Below are positions 16,556-24,960 of a DNA stretch of 64,000 bases, in pieces. The stretch comes from Pseudoxanthomonas beigongshangi. GTDB taxonomy: Bacteria; Pseudomonadota; Gammaproteobacteria; Xanthomonadales; Xanthomonadaceae. Position numbers and translations under genes: made by a program. How positions within the stretch are numbered: the stretch's first letter is position 1; every line of letters starts with the position of its first letter. The stretch is taken from the NCBI RefSeq assembly GCF_016820515.1, contig NZ_JADHDV010000010.1, positions 62,001 through 126,000 of the forward strand, in the 5' to 3' direction. A model generated the notes under the pieces. The model did no database searches, was not told the DNA's origin, and saw only the letters and a program-made list of their open reading frames with translations.

Positions 16556-17341
16556 ATGCGTCCGTTGTCCGTACTGGCGGCCCTGCTGGCCGCGTTGTGG
16601 GTATTCCCGCTGCTTGCCGCGCCGCAGGCCAAACCGCTGGAATGGAAAGTCGGCAAGCAGACCTTTTCCGGTTTCCTGGTCTACGACGACGCCAGCAAGG
16701 AACAGCGTCCTGGCCTGCTGATGGTGCCGGATTGGCTGGGCGTGACCGACGATGCGGTGGCCAAGGCCAAGCAGGTCGCCGGCGACGACTACGTGGTGCT
16801 GGTAGTCGACATGTACGGCAAGGGTGTGCGGCCGCAGAACCCGGACCAGGCATTGGCCCAGGTCAAGCCGCTGTACGCGGATCCGGCGACGATGCGCACG
16901 CGCATGGACGCGGCGCTCGCGGCGCTGAAGGGGCAGGCCGGCAAGGCACCCGTGGATGCCGCGAAAATCGGTGCGTTCGGTTTCTGCTTCGGTGGCTCGT
17001 CGGTGCTGGAACTGGCTCGCGGTGGCGCCGCGGTCTCCGGCGTGGTGAGCTTCCACGGCGGCTTGGACACGCAATCGCCGGCAAAGGCGGGTATGGTGAA
17101 GTCGCCGATCCTGGTCCTGAATGGCGCCGAGGATCGTGGCACCGCACCGCACATCGCGGCGTTCGAGAAGGAAATGAACGAGGCGGGCGCCGACTGGCAG
17201 TTCGTCAACTTCAGCGGCGCGGTGCACTGCTTCGCGCTGGAGAATGCCAACCGGCCGCCGGGATGCGTCTACAACGCACGCGCGGCCAAGCGCGCCTACC
17301 GGATGATGGATGACTTCTTCGAGGAAGTGTTCGGCGACTGA
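16556..17341 (+). CDS. Secreted dienelactone hydrolase family protein
   Basis: A 261-residue alpha/beta hydrolase of the dienelactone hydrolase family. A signal peptide (LAALLAALWVFPLLAAPQA) indicates export. The nucleophile is a Cys in the elbow GFCFGG (C144), typical for this family, with Asp in LNGAEDRGTA and His in SGAVHCFAL. Classical DLH opens chloroaromatic dienelactones in the cytosol; exported paralogues like this one have unknown substrates. The AAGGA ribosome-binding site precedes the ATG. Its 3' end overlaps by 46 bp the end of the convergent HhH gene. Confidence 0.87.
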   Translation: MRPLSVLAALLAALWVFPLLAAPQAKPLEWKVGKQTFSGFLVYDDASKEQRPGLLMVPDWLGVTDDAVAKAKQVAGDDYVVLVVDMYGKGVRPQNPDQALAQVKPLYADPATMRTRMDAALAALKGQAGKAPVDAAKIGAFGFCFGGSSVLELARGGAAVSGVVSFHGGLDTQSPAKAGMVKSPILVLNGAEDRGTAPHIAAFEKEMNEAGADWQFVNFSGAVHCFALENANRPPGCVYNARAAKRAYRMMDDFFEEVFGD

Positions 17342-17568
17342 GCCTGTGCCACCGCGATCGCGTTGGCGATCGCGGTGCGCGCCTGCGGGCTGTTGCGCCA
17401 GCAGGTGGTGCCCAGCATCGCCGCAATCTGCGTGTTGATGTCCGTGGGCGTGGCCTGGGCCAGATCGGCGAGGGTGTGGTAGCCGACTTGTTCCAGTCGC
17501 GCGATCACGGTGGGACCCACGCCGTGCGCGGCCAGCAGCCGTTCCCGCTCGTGCGTGGCGAACGGCAT
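17296..17568 (-). CDS. Small helix-hairpin-helix protein coupled to ispB
   Basis: A 90-residue soluble protein. Residues about 10-40 form a helix-hairpin-helix motif (LLAAHGVGPTVIARLEQVGY, then TLADLAQATP) of the kind used for non-specific nucleic-acid contacts. The rest (about 44-72) includes a TCWRNSPQARTAIANAI segment typical of small HhH proteins. No function is assigned. Its ATG overlaps the ispB stop (TGATG), so translation is coupled to ispB. Its last 15 codons lie over the end of the convergent hydrolase gene, which is unusual and makes its exact C-terminus less conserved by expectation. Confidence 0.72.
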   Translation of the reverse strand: MPFATHERERLLAAHGVGPTVIARLEQVGYHTLADLAQATPTDINTQIAAMLGTTCWRNSPQARTAIANAIAVAQAQSPNTSSKKSSIIR

Positions 17569-18566
17569 CAGTGGCTGCGTTCGACCGCGTAGCGGGCCAG
17601 TCCGCGCAATGCGGCGACGGCTTCGTTTTCGGCCAGGCCGTCCAGGCAGCGCTCGGCGGCGTCGGCGTATTCGCGTGCGCGCCGCTGGCTGTATTCCAGC
17701 CCGCCGGTCGCGTGGATGGCCGCCAGCACTTCCGGCATCGCCGTGGCGTCGCCTTCCTGCACGATCACGCGCAGGCGGGCGGTGGTCGCGGCATCCGAAT
17801 GACGGATGGCGTGGATCAGCGGCAGGGTCGCCTTGCCTTCGGCCAGATCGTCGCCCAGGTTTTTGCCCAGGTCGGTGGCGTCGGCGGTGTAGTCCAGCAC
17901 GTCGTCGGCGATCTGGAAGGCATAGCCGAGGTTCATGCCGTAGTCGTAGAGACGCTGCTGGGTCGCGGCGTCGACCCGCGACGCCAGCGCGCCCAACTGG
18001 GTGCCGGCGGCGAACAGCACCGCCGTCTTGCGCTCGATGACGCGCAGGTAGGCGGCTTCGTCGGTATCGGGGTTGTGCACGTGCAGCAACTGCAGCACTT
18101 CGCCTTCGGCGATGCGGTTGGTGGTGTCGGCCAGGATCCGCATCACGTCCATGCGGTCCAGTTCCACCATCAGCTGGAAGCTGCGCGAATACAGGAAGTC
18201 GCCGACCAGCACGCTGGGCGCGTTGCCCCACAGCGCGTTGGCGGTACTGCGGCCACGGCGCAGGTCCGACTCGTCCACCACGTCGTCGTGGAGCAGGGTG
18301 GAGGTATGGATGAACTCGATGATGGCGGCCAACTGGTGGTGATCCGGCCCGATCGCGCCGGTGGCCCGCCCGGCCAGCGCCACCAGCATCGGGCGCAGGC
18401 GCTTGCCGCCGGCCGAGACGATGTGGTCCGCGATCTGGTTGATCAGCACCACGTCCGAGGCCAGCCGGCGCCGGATCAGGGCGTCGATGGCGGCCATGTC
18501 CGCCTCGGCGAGGGACTGGATCTGGGGCAGGGCCAGGGCGGAACGCGGGGATTCGACGACGGACAT
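17568..18566 (-). CDS. ispB: Octaprenyl diphosphate synthase
   Basis: A 332-residue trans-polyprenyl diphosphate synthase that makes the side chain of ubiquinone by adding IPP units to an allylic diphosphate. Both aspartate-rich motifs are present: DDVVD (within LLHDDVVDESD, about residue 93) and DDVLD (within IADDVLDYTAD, about 219). GGKRLRPML near the start is also typical. Length and motifs fit IspB better than short-chain IspA. It is divergent from ssb, and its stop overlaps the start of the HhH gene by one base. Confidence 0.92.
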   Translation of the reverse strand: MSVVESPRSALALPQIQSLAEADMAAIDALIRRRLASDVVLINQIADHIVSAGGKRLRPMLVALAGRATGAIGPDHHQLAAIIEFIHTSTLLHDDVVDESDLRRGRSTANALWGNAPSVLVGDFLYSRSFQLMVELDRMDVMRILADTTNRIAEGEVLQLLHVHNPDTDEAAYLRVIERKTAVLFAAGTQLGALASRVDAATQQRLYDYGMNLGYAFQIADDVLDYTADATDLGKNLGDDLAEGKATLPLIHAIRHSDAATTARLRVIVQEGDATAMPEVLAAIHATGGLEYSQRRAREYADAAERCLDGLAENEAVAALRGLARYAVERSH

Positions 18567-18664
18567 GGGAAATCGGGCAGGGAAGTGCCTGAATTATAAG
18601 GCGGGCGGGACGGGGAATTCCTACAGGACGTCACGGAGCCACCTGATGGTCAGGCCGGCATGGG

Positions 18665-18670
18665 TATACT
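18665..18670 (+). promoter_or_regulatory. Candidate -10 element for ssb
   Basis: TATACT lies 52 bp before the ssb ATG in the ispB-ssb divergent region. No convincing -35 at the expected distance. Confidence 0.35.
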
Positions 18671-18722
18671 TCACTGGTCCATGCCCGCGTCCGGCGGGCG
18701 ATCACTAACGGAAATCAGCGCT

Positions 18723-19202
18723 ATGGCCCGCGGCATCAACAAAGTCATCCTGGTCGGCAATCTCGGCAACGACCCCGAAACCAAGTACACCCAGGGAGGC
18801 ATGGCCATCACCCGGATCAGCCTAGCCACCACCAGCGTCCGCAAGGACCGCGACGGCAACCAGCAGGAACGCACCGAATGGCACCGCGTGGTGTTCTTCG
18901 GCAAGCTGGGCGAAATCGCCGGCGAGTACCTGCGCAAGGGCAGCCAGGTGTATGTGGAAGGCTCGCTCCGCTATGACAAGTACACCGGCCAGGACGGCGT
19001 GGAGAAGTACTCCACCGACATCATCGCCGATGAAATGCAGATGCTGGGTGGGCGCGGCGAAGGCGGCGGTGGCGGTGGCGGCATGGACCGCCCGCAGCGC
19101 CCGCAGCGGCAGGAATATTCCCAGCAGGCCCCGCGCCGGCAGGCCCCGGCCCAGCAGCCCGCGCCGATGGACGACTTCGCCGACGACGATATTCCGTTCT
19201 GA
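18723..19202 (+). CDS. ssb: Single-stranded DNA-binding protein
   Basis: A 159-residue SSB. The OB fold occupies residues 1-110 ([19 protein letters not shown], then [18 protein letters not shown] and [12 protein letters not shown]). A Gly-rich and Gln/Pro/Arg-rich linker leads to the acidic tail DDDIPF, which binds repair and replication partners. The ATG at 18723 starts the universally conserved MARG; longer in-frame sequence is not SSB-like. It is monocistronic, with a strong palindromic terminator. Confidence 0.96.
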   Translation: MARGINKVILVGNLGNDPETKYTQGGMAITRISLATTSVRKDRDGNQQERTEWHRVVFFGKLGEIAGEYLRKGSQVYVEGSLRYDKYTGQDGVEKYSTDIIADEMQMLGGRGEGGGGGGGMDRPQRPQRQEYSQQAPRRQAPAQQPAPMDDFADDDIPF

Positions 19203-19231
19203 GGCGGCCCCGGCGTTCAGGCGATGCTTCG

Positions 19232-19266
19232 GAAAACCCGCCAGCTGGCGGGTTTTCTATTTTCGG
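19232..19266 (+). terminator. Terminator after ssb
   Basis: A perfect 26-bp palindrome (half-site GAAAACCCGCCAG) whose right arm ends in GGGTTTTC and continues TATTTTC. It acts on either strand. Confidence 0.85.
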
Positions 19267-19317
19267 TGCTTCCCGGGCTACGTTTCCTCGTGATGCCCTT
19301 TTGGCGGCCCCGTTCAC

Positions 19318-19323
19318 TACAAT
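19318..19323 (+). promoter_or_regulatory. Candidate -10 element for the rml operon
   Basis: TACAAT lies about 130 bp before rmlB, downstream of the ssb terminator. No good -35 hexamer is visible, so support is weak. The rest of the ssb-rmlB gap holds nothing else recognisable. Confidence 0.3.
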
Positions 19324-19452
19324 CTTCATGTGTGCGCCAGGATGGCGTGCCGGCAAGGCTTTTTTGCTGCGGCAGGGCCGTCGGAAAGGCATGCGAAGAA
19401 GATGCCGCCCGACCGATGTCCCGCGGAACAACAGAACTGGACGAGGTGAGAG

Positions 19453-20508
19453 ATGACGACATGGCTGGTAACCGGCGGGGCCGGTTTCATCGGGGGCAAC
19501 TTCGTGCTTCGTGCCGTTGCCGATGGCATCCGGGTGGTCAATCTCGATGCACTGACCTACGCCGGCAACCTGGACACGCTTTCCTCGCTGGCAGGCGATG
19601 CCAACCATGTCTTCGTAAAGGGCGACATCGGCGATTCGAGACTCGTTGCGTCCCTGTTGGCGGAACATCGGCCCGAAGCCGTTCTGAACTTTGCCGCCGA
19701 GAGCCACGTGGATCGTTCGATAGACGGACCCGGCGCCTTCATCCAGACCAACGTGGTCGGCACCCTGGGCCTGCTGGAAGCCGTGCGTGATTATTGGCGT
19801 TCGCTGCCCGACGGGGAGCGGGAGCGTTTCCGCTTCCTGCATGTGTCCACCGACGAGGTCTATGGTTCGCTGGGTGAAACGGGAAAATTCACCGAAACCA
19901 CGCCATATGCGCCGAATTCACCCTATTCGGCCTCGAAGGCCGCATCGGATCACCTGGTGCGCGCATTCCATCACACCTATGGGTTGCCAACCCTCACCAC
20001 CCACTGCTCCAACAACTATGGCCCTTACCATTTCCCCGAGAAACTGATCCCCCTGATCATCCAGCGTGCACTGGCGGGTGAACCTCTGCCGGTCTACGGT
20101 GATGGCCAGCATGTCCGGGATTGGCTGTTCGTCGGCGACCATTGCTCGGCCATCCGCGATGTCCTGTTGAGGGGAAGGGCGGGCGAGGCCTACAACGTTG
20201 GCGGGAACGCGGAGCGCCGGAATCTCGACGTGGTGGAAACCATCTGCCGTCTGCTCGACGAGCGTCATCCACGGGCCGATGGCAAGCCGCGCAGCAGCCA
20301 GATCAGATTCGTGGCGGACCGCCCCGGGCACGATCGCCGCTATGCCATCGACGCATCCAAATTGCGCGACGAATTGGGGTGGGAACCGCAGCACACCTTC
20401 GAACAGGGCATCGCCGAAACCGTGGACTGGTACCTGGCGAACCAGGATTGGGTGAATCGCGTGCTGGACGGGAGTTATCGTCTGGAACGCATCGGCACCG
20501 CAGCTTGA
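19453..20508 (+). CDS. rmlB: dTDP-glucose 4,6-dehydratase
   Basis: A 351-residue extended SDR that converts dTDP-glucose to dTDP-4-keto-6-deoxyglucose, the second step to dTDP-L-rhamnose for LPS O-antigen and other surface polysaccharides. NAD binding is by [11 protein letters not shown] (residues 7-17). The catalytic [10 protein letters not shown] segment provides Thr-Asp-Glu, and [11 protein letters not shown] carries the Tyr and Lys. It is the first gene of rmlBACD; the ATG has a GAGGTGAGAG ribosome-binding site. The rml genes use visibly more A/T-ending codons than their neighbours, which is common for surface-polysaccharide genes. Confidence 0.96.
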   Translation: MTTWLVTGGAGFIGGNFVLRAVADGIRVVNLDALTYAGNLDTLSSLAGDANHVFVKGDIGDSRLVASLLAEHRPEAVLNFAAESHVDRSIDGPGAFIQTNVVGTLGLLEAVRDYWRSLPDGERERFRFLHVSTDEVYGSLGETGKFTETTPYAPNSPYSASKAASDHLVRAFHHTYGLPTLTTHCSNNYGPYHFPEKLIPLIIQRALAGEPLPVYGDGQHVRDWLFVGDHCSAIRDVLLRGRAGEAYNVGGNAERRNLDVVETICRLLDERHPRADGKPRSSQIRFVADRPGHDRRYAIDASKLRDELGWEPQHTFEQGIAETVDWYLANQDWVNRVLDGSYRLERIGTAA

Positions 20509-20521
20509 GCAGGAAACCCGC

Positions 20522-21409
20522 ATGAGCACACGCAAGGGCATCATCCTGGCCGGTGGAACCGGCACGCGCCTGTATCCCATCACCCAGGCCATCAGCAAGC
20601 AGTTGTTGCCCGTCTATGACAAACCAATGATCTACTACCCGCTCAGCGTGCTGATGCTGGCGGGAATCCGCGAAGTCCTGATCATCAACACGCCGCACGA
20701 ACAGATCCTGTTCCGCAACCTGCTCGGGGATGGCTCACAGTGGGGAATGCGGATCGAGTATGCCGTGCAGCCCAGTCCGGATGGATTGGCGCAGGCATTC
20801 CTCATCGGCAGGGATTTTCTCGCCGGCGGGCCCAGTTGCCTTGTCTTGGGCGACAACATTTTCCACGGACACGGTTTCAGCCAGATTCTCAAGCGCGCCG
20901 ACGCGAGGACGGAAGGCGCGACCGTGTTCGGTTACTGGGTACGGGATCCGGAACGCTATGGCGTGGCCCGGTTTGGAGCGGATGGGACCGTCGTCGACAT
21001 CGAGGAGAAGCCCGCCAACCCCCGGTCGAATTACGCGATCACCGGCCTGTACTTCTATGACGGCCGTGCCAGCGACTATGCCGGCTCACTGCGGCCGTCC
21101 TCGCGCGGTGAACTGGAGATCACGGATCTCAACCGCCGTTACCTGGAAGATGGCAGCCTGCACCTGGAGCCGCTGGGCCGCGGATATGCCTGGCTGGATA
21201 CGGGTACCCACCAGTCGCTGCTGGATGCCTCGGCTTTCATCGAAACCATCGAAGCCCGGCAGGGACTGCGCGTCTGCTGTCCGGAGGAAATCGCCTACAG
21301 GAATGGTTGGATCGACGGCGAGCAATTGCGGCGTCTCGCGGCACCGTTGGCCAGGAACGGCTACGGCGAATACCTGCTGGCGCTGCTGGACCGGGGAATC
21401 GTCCCTTGA
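20522..21409 (+). CDS. rmlA: Glucose-1-phosphate thymidylyltransferase
   Basis: A 295-residue nucleotidyltransferase that makes dTDP-glucose from glucose-1-phosphate and dTTP, the first step of the dTDP-rhamnose route, and is usually inhibited by the end product. The signature [14 protein letters not shown] (9-22) is complete, with [17 protein letters not shown] and the metal-binding [10 protein letters not shown]. It follows rmlB by 13 bp. Its stop overlaps the TTG start of rmlC. Confidence 0.96.
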   Translation: MSTRKGIILAGGTGTRLYPITQAISKQLLPVYDKPMIYYPLSVLMLAGIREVLIINTPHEQILFRNLLGDGSQWGMRIEYAVQPSPDGLAQAFLIGRDFLAGGPSCLVLGDNIFHGHGFSQILKRADARTEGATVFGYWVRDPERYGVARFGADGTVVDIEEKPANPRSNYAITGLYFYDGRASDYAGSLRPSSRGELEITDLNRRYLEDGSLHLEPLGRGYAWLDTGTHQSLLDASAFIETIEARQGLRVCCPEEIAYRNGWIDGEQLRRLAAPLARNGYGEYLLALLDRGIVP

Positions 21410-21963
21410 AGATCGTCGAGACCTCGTTGCCCGGTTGCCTGGTGATCGAGCCAGCGGTTTGGAGTGACGACCGCGGCTTCTTCTACGAAGCATGGAACGC
21501 CGAGCGGTTCGGCGAGCAGGGCCTGCCCACCCGTTTCGTGCAGAGCAACATATCCTCGTCCACCCGTGGCGTCTTGCGAGGTCTGCATTACCAATGGCCG
21601 AATCCGCAGGGCAAGCTGGTCAGCGTGCTCGAAGGGGAGGTGTATGACGTGGCGGTGGACATTCGCCATGGTTCACCGCATTTCGGGCGCTGGGCCGCGG
21701 CGGTGCTGAGCGGGGACAACAAGAGGCAATTGTGGATTCCTGAAGGTTTCGCGCACGGTTTCGCCGTCCTCTCCGAACGAGCCACGTTCAGCTATCTCTG
21801 CACCGCCGGCTATGACAAGGCCAGCGATGCGGCCATTCGCTGGGATGATGCGCGCATCGGGATCGACTGGCCCATCCGTGAGCCCGTGCTCTCGGACAAG
21901 GATGCCGGTGCTCCCTTCCTGGATGATCTGGCCCCGGATCGGTTGCCCTTGTTCGTCGCATGA
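21406..21963 (+). CDS. rmlC: dTDP-4-dehydrorhamnose 3,5-epimerase
   Basis: A 185-residue cupin epimerase acting at C3 and C5 of dTDP-4-keto-6-deoxyglucose. The catalytic His is in [11 protein letters not shown], with a conserved [19 protein letters not shown] core and the Tyr-bearing SYLCTAGYD. The start is TTG at 21406, which overlaps the rmlA stop in TTGA; no ATG lies at the family's usual N-terminus (KIVETSLPG). The use of TTG in a coupled position is unusual but well supported by length and homology. Its stop overlaps the rmlD ATG. Confidence 0.94.
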   Translation: MKIVETSLPGCLVIEPAVWSDDRGFFYEAWNAERFGEQGLPTRFVQSNISSSTRGVLRGLHYQWPNPQGKLVSVLEGEVYDVAVDIRHGSPHFGRWAAAVLSGDNKRQLWIPEGFAHGFAVLSERATFSYLCTAGYDKASDAAIRWDDARIGIDWPIREPVLSDKDAGAPFLDDLAPDRLPLFVA

Positions 21964-22880
21964 AAAAGATCCTGCTGCTGGGCGCCAACGGCCAGGTCGG
22001 CCATGAACTGAGACGCAGTCTGGTTCCGCAAGGCATGATCATTCCGGCGAACCGCACGGGGCTGCTGCCCGACGGCATGCCATGCGAAGTCGCCGATTTC
22101 GACCGCCCCGAATCCTTGCCCGCGCTGCTTGAGCGGCATCGGCCGGGAATCGTCGTGAACGCGGCCGCCTTTACGGTGGTGGATCGCGCCGAAGAAGATG
22201 TCGATGCCGCCTACCGCGCCAACGCGGAAGCCCCGGCCCTGCTCGCCGGTTATTGTTTTGAGCATGGCATCCCCCTGATTCATTACTCCACGGACTATGT
22301 GTTCGATGGCACGGGTGATCGGCCGTATCGCGAAGAGGATCCGGCCTCGCCGTTGGGCGTGTATGGTGCATCCAAGCGGGCGGGAGAAGTGGCCATTCTC
22401 GAATCCGGCGCTTCAGGCGTGATTTTCCGCACGTCGTGGGTCTACGGTGCTTACGGCAGCAATTTCCTGCAGACGATGTTGTGCCAGGCGCGTGAGCGCG
22501 CCGAGCTACAAGTGGTCTCGGATCAACGGGGAACGCCGACCCCGGCCCATCTGGTTGCCGACGTGACCGCCGAGATAGTGGCTACACATCCGGATGCTCA
22601 AGGGATATTGCATCTGACGGCCGCCGGCGAAACCAGCTGGCACGGATTCGCAGAGGCCATCCTGGCCGGTGCGCATCGCCGCGGACTGATTCCGCGCCTG
22701 CCGCGGGTGCTGCCGATTCCTTCTTCCGCCTATCCCACACGGGCTTCGCGCCCGGCCTATTCGCGGCTGGATACGGGAAAGCTGGAAGCGCTGCTGGGCC
22801 GGCCGATGCCCGCCTGGGAAACCGGATTGGAAGCGGTACTGGATCACATTTCCCCCGATTTGCCGTTAGACTCCCTGTAA
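21960..22880 (+). CDS. rmlD: dTDP-4-dehydrorhamnose reductase
   Basis: A 306-residue NADPH-dependent SDR, last step to dTDP-L-rhamnose. The nucleotide loop LLGANGQVGHEL is at 6-17; HYSTDYVFDGTG and VYGASKRAGE give the Thr/Tyr/Lys catalytic set. The ATGA overlap with rmlC implies coupled translation, and a hairpin follows directly after its stop, so rmlBACD ends here. Confidence 0.96.
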   Translation: MKKILLLGANGQVGHELRRSLVPQGMIIPANRTGLLPDGMPCEVADFDRPESLPALLERHRPGIVVNAAAFTVVDRAEEDVDAAYRANAEAPALLAGYCFEHGIPLIHYSTDYVFDGTGDRPYREEDPASPLGVYGASKRAGEVAILESGASGVIFRTSWVYGAYGSNFLQTMLCQARERAELQVVSDQRGTPTPAHLVADVTAEIVATHPDAQGILHLTAAGETSWHGFAEAILAGAHRRGLIPRLPRVLPIPSSAYPTRASRPAYSRLDTGKLEALLGRPMPAWETGLEAVLDHISPDLPLDSL

Positions 22881-22899
22881 TCCGGCTTCTGCCGGATTT
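22879..22899 (+). terminator. Hairpin closing the rml operon
   Basis: An 8-bp perfect stem (AATCCGGC / GCCGGATT) with a four-base loop overlaps the rmlD stop codon. The trailing sequence has only a short T run (TTTC), so it may be a weak terminator. Confidence 0.5.
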
Positions 22900-22915
22900 C
22901 AACCATGGGGGAACA

Positions 22916-24904
22916 ATGAAAATGGGGAAATGGAAGTGGGCTGGCGTCGCGGCCGCGGTGGGGATGTCGTGCGCCGCGCAGGCCGTCGAGCTGATCCCGG
23001 TGCAGGATTTCGTCAAGCATCCGACCTACAGCAGCGTGAAGATTTCGCCCAATGGCGAATACCTGGCGATGACCGTCGACCGCGGCGACCAGGATGTCCT
23101 GACCGTGCTGCGGACCAAGGACCTGAGCATCGTCAAGATTAACCAGCTGCCGGAAGAAAAGAGCGTCGGCAGTTTCTACTGGACCTCGCCGGATCGCCTG
23201 CTGTTCAACTCGATCAAGAAGATCGGCAGCTATGCGCGGCCGTTCGGCACCGGTGAATGGTATGCCGTCAATGCCGACGGTTCGCAGCCGCGGCCGCTGA
23301 TTTTCTACGGCACCCGCGATGCCACACAGCGTGGCAAGCAGGTCGGCAACGAAAGCTTCGACCTGCTGGACACGCTGAAGGATGATCCGGACAACGTCAT
23401 GATGACCGCGATGTATGCAAGGTCCTCCACCGGCGCCGGAACCGAAATCGTGCTGATGGACACGCTGAGCGGACGTCGCAAGTCGCTGGCGCGCGCGCCG
23501 CGCGACGACTGCGGTATCGCGTTGGACGAGAAGAAGGAGCCGCGCTTCGCGGTCTGCTACGACCGCTATGACGAGGAAGGCAATTTCTCCGACGCGCACA
23601 ACGAACTGTATCGGCGCGATGCCAGCGGCAAGTGGACGCTGATCAACAGCTCCAAGGCCAGTGGCAAGCGCATCGAAATCCTCGGCACCGCGGCGGACGG
23701 CACTGTCTACGCGACCCAGGGCGACGGCAAGAAGCCCTCGGCGTTCGGCACCCTCAACACCAGCGATGGCAGCTTCACGGTGCTGCACCAGGATCCGGTG
23801 TCGGAAATCTCCACGCTGATCCAGGCCGCCGACGGCGACACCGTGATCGCGACGGTCACCGAGGCCGGCGCGCCGCAGGTCAAGCTGATCAACGAGGACC
23901 ATCCGGACGCGGAGCTGTACGCCTCCCTGGCGGCGGCGTTCCCGGGCCAGTTCGTCGACTTCGCCAGCGCCACCCAGGACGGCAAGAAGATCGTCGTCTC
24001 GGTGCGCAGCGACGCCAACCCGGGCGAGCTCTACCTGTATGACCGAGACACCGGCAAGGCCCGGTTCCTGATGAAGAATCGCCAGTGGCTCGATGCCAGC
24101 AAGATGGCCTCGGTCAAACCGGTCAGCTTCAAGTCCCGCGATGGCCTGACCATCCATGGCTACCTGACCATCCCCAATGGGTCCGACGGCAAGAACCTGC
24201 CGATGATCGTCAACGTCCACGGTGGTCCGATGGGCCCGCGTGACAACTGGGGCTTCCAGTTCGAGAACCAGATGTTCGCCAACCGCGGCTACGCGGTGCT
24301 GCAGGTGAACTACCGCGGTTCCGGCGGCTTCGGCAAGGCGTTCGAGGAAATGGCCTACGGGCAGTGGGCCGAGGGCATCATGAACGACATCCTCGACGGC
24401 ACCCACTGGGCCATCCAGCAGGGCTACGCCAACAAGGATCGCATCTGCATCTACGGCGGCAGCTTCGGCGGCTATGCCTCGATGATGGCACCGGCGCGCG
24501 AGCCGGGGCTGTACAAGTGCGCGTTCGGCTACGTGGGCAATTACAGCGCCGCGATCCAGATGAAGCTCAGCGACACCAGCAAGCGCGAGGACGGCATGAA
24601 GTACCTGATCCGTGCCTACGGCAGCACCAAGGCCGAGCAGGACGCGATGTCGCCGATCAACCACGTCGACAAGCTGAAGCTGCCGATCTACCTGGCCGCC
24701 GGTGCGCGTGACGCGCGCTGCCCGCCGGAACATACCGAGGCGATGGCCAAGGCGTTGACCGCAGCCGGCAATGCGCCGCAGGGCATGATCATCCAGTCGG
24801 GCGAAGGACACGGCTTCTACAAGGAAGAGAACAACCTCAACCTGTACAGCAAGATGCTGGACTTCTTCGCCCAGCACATCGGCGGCAAGGGCGCTACCCA
24901 GTAA
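22916..24904 (+). CDS. Secreted S9 family (prolyl oligopeptidase-type) peptidase
   Basis: A 662-residue exported serine peptidase. A signal peptide ends near CAAQAVE (about 24). Residues about 30-390 form a beta-propeller-like domain (HPTYSSVKISPNGEYLAM). The C-terminal alpha/beta-hydrolase domain has S516 in GGSFGGYASM, an Asp in AGARDARCPP and H632 in GEGHGFYKE. The S9C-like features (HGGPMGPRDNWG) suggest acylaminoacyl or dipeptidyl peptidase activity on short peptides in the periplasm. It heads a peptide-utilisation block with two peptide transporters and a second S9 enzyme. Confidence 0.9.
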   Translation: MKMGKWKWAGVAAAVGMSCAAQAVELIPVQDFVKHPTYSSVKISPNGEYLAMTVDRGDQDVLTVLRTKDLSIVKINQLPEEKSVGSFYWTSPDRLLFNSIKKIGSYARPFGTGEWYAVNADGSQPRPLIFYGTRDATQRGKQVGNESFDLLDTLKDDPDNVMMTAMYARSSTGAGTEIVLMDTLSGRRKSLARAPRDDCGIALDEKKEPRFAVCYDRYDEEGNFSDAHNELYRRDASGKWTLINSSKASGKRIEILGTAADGTVYATQGDGKKPSAFGTLNTSDGSFTVLHQDPVSEISTLIQAADGDTVIATVTEAGAPQVKLINEDHPDAELYASLAAAFPGQFVDFASATQDGKKIVVSVRSDANPGELYLYDRDTGKARFLMKNRQWLDASKMASVKPVSFKSRDGLTIHGYLTIPNGSDGKNLPMIVNVHGGPMGPRDNWGFQFENQMFANRGYAVLQVNYRGSGGFGKAFEEMAYGQWAEGIMNDILDGTHWAIQQGYANKDRICIYGGSFGGYASMMAPAREPGLYKCAFGYVGNYSAAIQMKLSDTSKREDGMKYLIRAYGSTKAEQDAMSPINHVDKLKLPIYLAAGARDARCPPEHTEAMAKALTAAGNAPQGMIIQSGEGHGFYKEENNLNLYSKMLDFFAQHIGGKGATQ

Positions 24905-24933
24905 GGTCGTTCGACTCGCCTGCAATACCAGGA

Positions 24934-24960
24934 CGGCGCCTCGCGGCGTCGTTCTTTTTT
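24934..24960 (+). terminator. Terminator after the S9 peptidase gene
   Basis: ACGGCGCC and GGCGTCGT pair as an 8-bp stem with one G-T wobble, around TCGC, followed by TCTTTTTT. It lies between convergent genes; its T run abuts the stop of the POT transporter gene. Confidence 0.75.
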
